NCBI GenBank assembly: GCA_031281925.1
Contig: JAITES010000050.1
Coordinates: forward strand, 1 to 7,760
Reading direction: 5' to 3'
DNA length: 7,760 nucleotides
DNA from: Treponema sp.
GTDB taxonomy: Bacteria; Spirochaetota; Spirochaetia; Treponematales; Breznakiellaceae
The translations under genes were made by a program, and so were the position numbers. Each line of letters starts with the position of its first letter. The first letter of the stretch is position 1. This document shows positions 6,039 through 7,760 of this stretch, piece by piece. The notes under the pieces are model-generated. The model did not search any database, was not told where the DNA came from, and saw only the letters and a list, made by a program, of their open reading frames with translations.

Positions 6039-6758
6039 ATGAGTAGCTTAAAGCATTTTCTGATCCTGATTGCCGTAGCAGCGGCAGTTTCTTTACCGGT
6101 AACGGCTCAAAATTCCAATACCAGAAACGATGAAATGTCGGTTGAGGAATCTTACTTGCAGGAATCCGTGGAAATGATGATTATTCGGGAAACAAGCCGG
6201 GCCGAGGGAAGGGATCAAAAAATGGTCGCTTTGGAATACATTAGCGATGCCATTGACCGGGGAAATAAGGGTGAAGAAGTACGCCAGGCTCTTGATTATC
6301 TGGTCATGGAAGGCGTCATGAATAAAGCCCGCTTAAACGGCCGGCTGGTCAATAATTACCCTGATGTAAGAACAAAAGCCGCTACCTATCTCGGGGATCT
6401 GGGTACCCCGGAAGCAAAGAACACCCTAATCAAGATAGTGATGGCGGATCCCGAACCCATGGTGCTCACCGAAGCGGTCAAATCACTGGCCAAAATCGGC
6501 ATTAACGACAACGACGAAACGGTAAACGCAATCTCATGGGTGGCAACCCGCTTTGATGTCCTTAACCCCGATAACCTTCTCGCTCTTTCGGTAGTGGATG
6601 CCTATGCAACCCTTGCTGAAAAAGGCGTCCTCAAGGATTCCTCTGCGGTACGTACCCTGATCCGCATCACAGAGGGGAACTATATTACCCCGGTAAAAGA
6701 AAAGGCCAAGGCGGTTCTGAAGGATATGCGGAAAGCGGGTATTACTGCAGGTCAGTAG
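6039..6758 (+). CDS. Secreted HEAT-repeat-like protein of unknown function
   Basis: The 239-residue protein has a likely Sec signal peptide (KHFLILIAVAAAVSLPVTAQ, cleavage probably after A23) and no lipobox, so it is probably periplasmic. The mature part is helical. Residues 108-122 (PDVRTKAATYLGDLG) and 140-154 (PMVLTEAVKSLAKIG) match the D-x-VR-x-x-A-x-x-x-LG-x-LG type of HEAT/PBS-lyase repeat, with less regular helical repeats on both sides. Such scaffolds usually bind other proteins. AAGGAG lies seven bases before the ATG. The gene follows the lipoprotein gene by 19 bases and ends in an intrinsic terminator, so the two appear to form one operon. The partner is unknown; the lipoprotein is the obvious candidate. 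Confidence 0.88.
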   Translation: MSSLKHFLILIAVAAAVSLPVTAQNSNTRNDEMSVEESYLQESVEMMIIRETSRAEGRDQKMVALEYISDAIDRGNKGEEVRQALDYLVMEGVMNKARLNGRLVNNYPDVRTKAATYLGDLGTPEAKNTLIKIVMADPEPMVLTEAVKSLAKIGINDNDETVNAISWVATRFDVLNPDNLLALSVVDAYATLAEKGVLKDSSAVRTLIRITEGNYITPVKEKAKAVLKDMRKAGITAGQ

Positions 6759-6774
6759 CCTTGCGGCCTGAACG

Positions 6775-6804
6775 AAAAAGGCAGCCCGGCGGCTGTCTTT
6801 TTTT
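6775..6804 (+). terminator. Intrinsic terminator of the lipoprotein/HEAT operon
   Basis: AAAAAGGCAGCC pairs with GGCTGTCTTTTT (12 pairs, one G-U) around the loop CGGC, and the 3' arm runs into seven Ts. It lies 16 bases after the HEAT-like gene stop. Confidence 0.88.
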
Positions 6805-6863
6805 CGCCTCGGCCGGAAAAAAGAGGTTCTTCAGAACACCGAATTTTGAAATACCGCCTTATA

Positions 6864-6892
6864 TTGACAATAAAGTCATAAATTGCTATTGT
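6864..6892 (+). promoter_or_regulatory. Promoter of the tRNA-Glu gene
   Basis: A perfect TTGACA (6864-6869) is 17 bases from TATTGT (6887-6892). Initiation near 6899 gives a precursor leader of about 59 bases. The 60 bases between the preceding terminator and this promoter show no gene. Confidence 0.68.
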
Positions 6893-6905
6893 CCTGATTA
6901 TATCC

Positions 6906-6954
6906 CATTGAAACCGTGTTTCCCGTATCAAAACGGGTTGGATGGGTTTCAATG
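6906..6954 (+). ncRNA. Long hairpin in the 5' leader of the tRNA-Glu precursor
   Basis: CATTGAAACC (6906-6915) pairs perfectly with GGTTTCAATG (6945-6954). Inside it CCCGT (6922-6926) pairs with ACGGG (6933-6937) around the loop ATCAAA, with a six- to seven-base internal loop on each side. The structure ends three bases before the mature tRNA 5' end. It may affect RNase P access or be a relic regulatory element; function is inferred only. Confidence 0.5.
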
Positions 6955-6957
6955 CCA

Positions 6958-7029
6958 GTCTCCTTCGTCTAGTGGTTAGGACATCGGGTTTTCATCCCGA
7001 CAACGGGGGTTCGACTCCCCCAGGAGATG
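6958..7029 (+). tRNA. tRNA-Glu (anticodon UUC)
   Basis: A complete cloverleaf is visible. The acceptor is GTCTCCT/AGGAGAT, with G1 opposite U72. The D arm carries the GTCTAGTGGTTAGGAC sequence typical of tRNA-Glu. The anticodon stem is TCGGG/CCCGA with loop TTTTCAT, so the anticodon TTC is at 6991-6993. The T arm is GGGGG-TTCGACT-CCCCC. G7029 is the discriminator. The 3' CCA is not encoded (GAAG follows), so the CCA-adding enzyme is needed for maturation. It reads GAA/GAG codons and supplies Glu-tRNA for translation and, in organisms using the C5 pathway, tetrapyrrole synthesis. It has its own promoter and terminator. Confidence 0.97.
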
Positions 7030-7030
7030 G

Positions 7031-7060
7031 AAGAAAAACCGCCTTCGGGCGGTTTTTCTT
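7031..7060 (+). terminator. Intrinsic terminator after tRNA-Glu
   Basis: A perfect 13-pair stem, AAGAAAAACCGCC with GGCGGTTTTTCTT, is closed by a TTCG tetraloop. The T-rich 3' arm makes it a strong terminator for the tRNA transcript, and its A-rich 5' arm means it could also stop minus-strand transcription coming from the intron side. Confidence 0.92.
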
Positions 7061-7156
7061 TTGGAGTGTTGCAAAGCAAAACTCCATGAGTTGTCTGCTT
7101 TAGGGAGGAGTCGAACCGGAGCGCTCCGGGTATAATGCCAAGGCATAGCCTTGCCA
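7061..7156. repeat. Cluster of short inverted repeats between the tRNA terminator and the intron end
   Basis: Three structures lie in tandem. The first is GGAGT-G-TTGC / GCAA-A-ACTCC around AAA (7063-7085, one mismatch). The second is the perfect 14-base palindrome CCGGAGCGCTCCGG (7116-7129). The third is CAAGGC-ATA-GCCTTG (7139-7153). There is also GGAGTCGAACC (7107-7117), the reverse complement of the T-arm core of the adjacent tRNA-Glu. No ORF or promoter is convincing here. This is the 3' exon side of the intron and may be debris of an older insertion target. Confidence 0.55.
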
Positions 7157-7200
7157 ATCGGGTAGGAGGCCGCCCATTATTTGAGCAGCCGTCCTCCCAC
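7157..7200 (-). ncRNA. Group II intron domain VI with bulged branch-point adenosine
   Basis: GGG (7198-7196) pairs with CCC (7162-7160), then A7163 is left unpaired, then AGGA/TCCT and the eight-pair GGCTGCTC/GGGCGGCC helix follow around a short AU-rich loop. A bulged A seven bases from the 3' end, directly after domain V, is the expected lariat branch point. Confidence 0.85.
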
Positions 7201-7234
7201 ACCACCGTGCGTACCGTTCGGTACACGGCGGTTC
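7201..7234 (-). ncRNA. Group II intron domain V (catalytic hairpin)
   Basis: On the minus strand ACCGCCGTG (7232-7224) pairs with CACGGTGGT (7209-7201), nine pairs including one G-U. Next come a two-base CG bulge on the 3' strand, a four-pair upper helix TACC/GGTA and a GAAC tetraloop. This lower helix, two-base bulge, upper helix and tetraloop layout is the hallmark of domain V. A CGC at the base of the stem fits the catalytic triad position. Confidence 0.9.
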
Positions 7235-7540
7235 AATGGATTACGTGCAGCACCTCTTATTCCCTGCCTATACCTTGATGTTCATGGAGTTTCAGGCAAT
7301 CATTTTGTCTACACTGTCCCCGCCCGTGTTTTCCGGCGCCACTGACGCTCGACGCTCTTTGAGTCCCCTCGGGTTCCACCCTACTCCACTCACTAAAGCC
7401 GGTTCTCACCGTTTTCTGTCTTCTTCACGTCAGTCTACTTTCCATCTACTCTTGAGACTTCCATGGTTCGGCCCTTCCCCGCAGGTTCGTTCCTTCTTTC
7501 AGGAGGCCCCCCCTCCGGGTGCTATGGCCTCTGCTGACTT

Positions 7541-7621
7541 CTTGCAATTCAGCTATACCTTGCGGCATAGGTTCTTGTACGACAGGACGGTTCGTCAATC
7601 GCCGTACAAGGTATTTGCAAG
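7541..7621 (-). ncRNA. Branched subdomain of group II intron domain I
   Basis: A closing stem CTTGCAA/TTGCAAG (7621-7615 with 7547-7541) encloses two hairpins. One is CTTGTACG/CGTACAAG (7610-7603 with 7581-7574). The other is CTATGCC/GGTATAG (7570-7564 with 7559-7553), capped by a GCAA tetraloop of the GNRA type used in tertiary docking. Near-perfect pairing throughout argues that the RNA fold is under selection or recently acquired. Confidence 0.7.
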
Positions 7622-7760
7622 ACCTCCCCGGGCAAGAGCAAGCAGCCTTCGTCCCATGCAACCGCCGCATGTACACTACAGGGTTCGGGCAGCATCGGAC
7701 TTCACCTTGTCATGCAAGCTCGTCCGCCCTGTACGCGGACCTTCGGTCTGATTATACCCT

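Larger units (their letters stand above)
7157..7760 (-). mobile_element. Group II intron ribozyme without a reverse transcriptase ORF (5' end beyond window)
   Basis: The minus strand folds as the 3' part of a self-splicing group II intron: domain I-like branched structure, a variable middle, then domains V and VI. The 3' end is placed after CGAT (7157), six bases past the bulged branch-point A, which fits the usual AY end. The 5' GUGYG boundary is not in the window. The roughly 270 bases between 7235 and 7505, where the intron-encoded protein would start in domain IV, hold only short, stop-broken frames, so no reverse transcriptase or maturase is present. Mobility would need a protein in trans. 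The family call rests on structure and on remembered similarity to bacterial introns; I cannot assign the exact subclass. Confidence 0.85.

Noticed and set aside
6906..6954. CATTGAAACC resembling the end of a CRISPR repeat (ATTGAAAC)
   Set aside because: There is only one copy plus its inverted partner, with no spacers or regular spacing; it is better explained as a hairpin stem in the tRNA leader.
7107..7117. Possible second tRNA on the minus strand (GGTTCGACTCC)
   Set aside because: The flanks do not pair into a five-base T stem and no acceptor, D or anticodon arm can be found; only the loop core matches.
7446..7676. 76-residue minus-strand frame as a possible reverse transcriptase remnant
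   Set aside because: It overlaps the domain I-like stems and shows no reverse transcriptase motif such as YADD; its composition reflects RNA stems.
7236..7751. 171-residue open frame on the plus strand over the intron
   Set aside because: It is exactly antisense to structured group II intron RNA, has no ribosome-binding site, and its odd composition (Ser, Pro and Arg rich) is what such antisense frames give. Very likely a spurious ORF.

Overview
The window looks like chromosomal DNA of a spirochaete of the Treponema group. This is an inference from the gene content and from the style of the MiaB, RNase III and lipoprotein sequences, including a short FFAC-type lipobox; I could not run a database search. 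Most of it is housekeeping DNA. The last ~700 bases are accessory.

Left part (1-2000, minus strand): the N-terminal two thirds of the tRNA methylthiotransferase MiaB runs off the left edge. Upstream of it lie a small four-helix membrane protein of unknown role, then thiamine pyrophosphokinase. The thiamine gene diverges from the CCA-adding enzyme gene (2001-3380, plus) across only 23 bases that hold overlapping -10-like elements, and neither gene has a Shine-Dalgarno sequence.

Middle (3377-5129, minus strand): a coaD - rpmF - acpP - rnc cluster encodes phosphopantetheine adenylyltransferase, ribosomal protein L32, acyl carrier protein and RNase III. It links coenzyme A and acyl-carrier supply with translation and RNA processing. 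coaD has a plausible promoter. A second, better promoter overlaps the coaD stop codon and would serve rpmF-acpP-rnc. rnc and cca converge with overlapping stop codons.

Right part (5450-7060, plus strand): a putative lipoprotein and a secreted HEAT-repeat-like protein form a two-gene unit with a good promoter and an intrinsic terminator. A tRNA-Glu(UUC) gene follows, with its own promoter, a long hairpin just before the mature 5' end, no encoded CCA, and a perfect terminator.

Right edge (7061-7760): no credible protein gene. The minus strand carries the 3' part of a group II intron: a textbook domain V, a domain VI with a bulged branch-point A, and a domain I-like multibranch fold. There is no reverse transcriptase ORF, so it is an ORF-less ribozyme. 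Its 5' end lies beyond the window. A cluster of hairpins and palindromes lies between it and the tRNA terminator.

A common thread is tRNA maturation and decoding (MiaB, CCA-adding enzyme, RNase III, tRNA-Glu). I see no defence system, CRISPR array or transposase. The least ordinary items are the ORF-less intron, the probable leaderless starts, the structured tRNA leader and the uncharacterised lipoprotein/HEAT pair.
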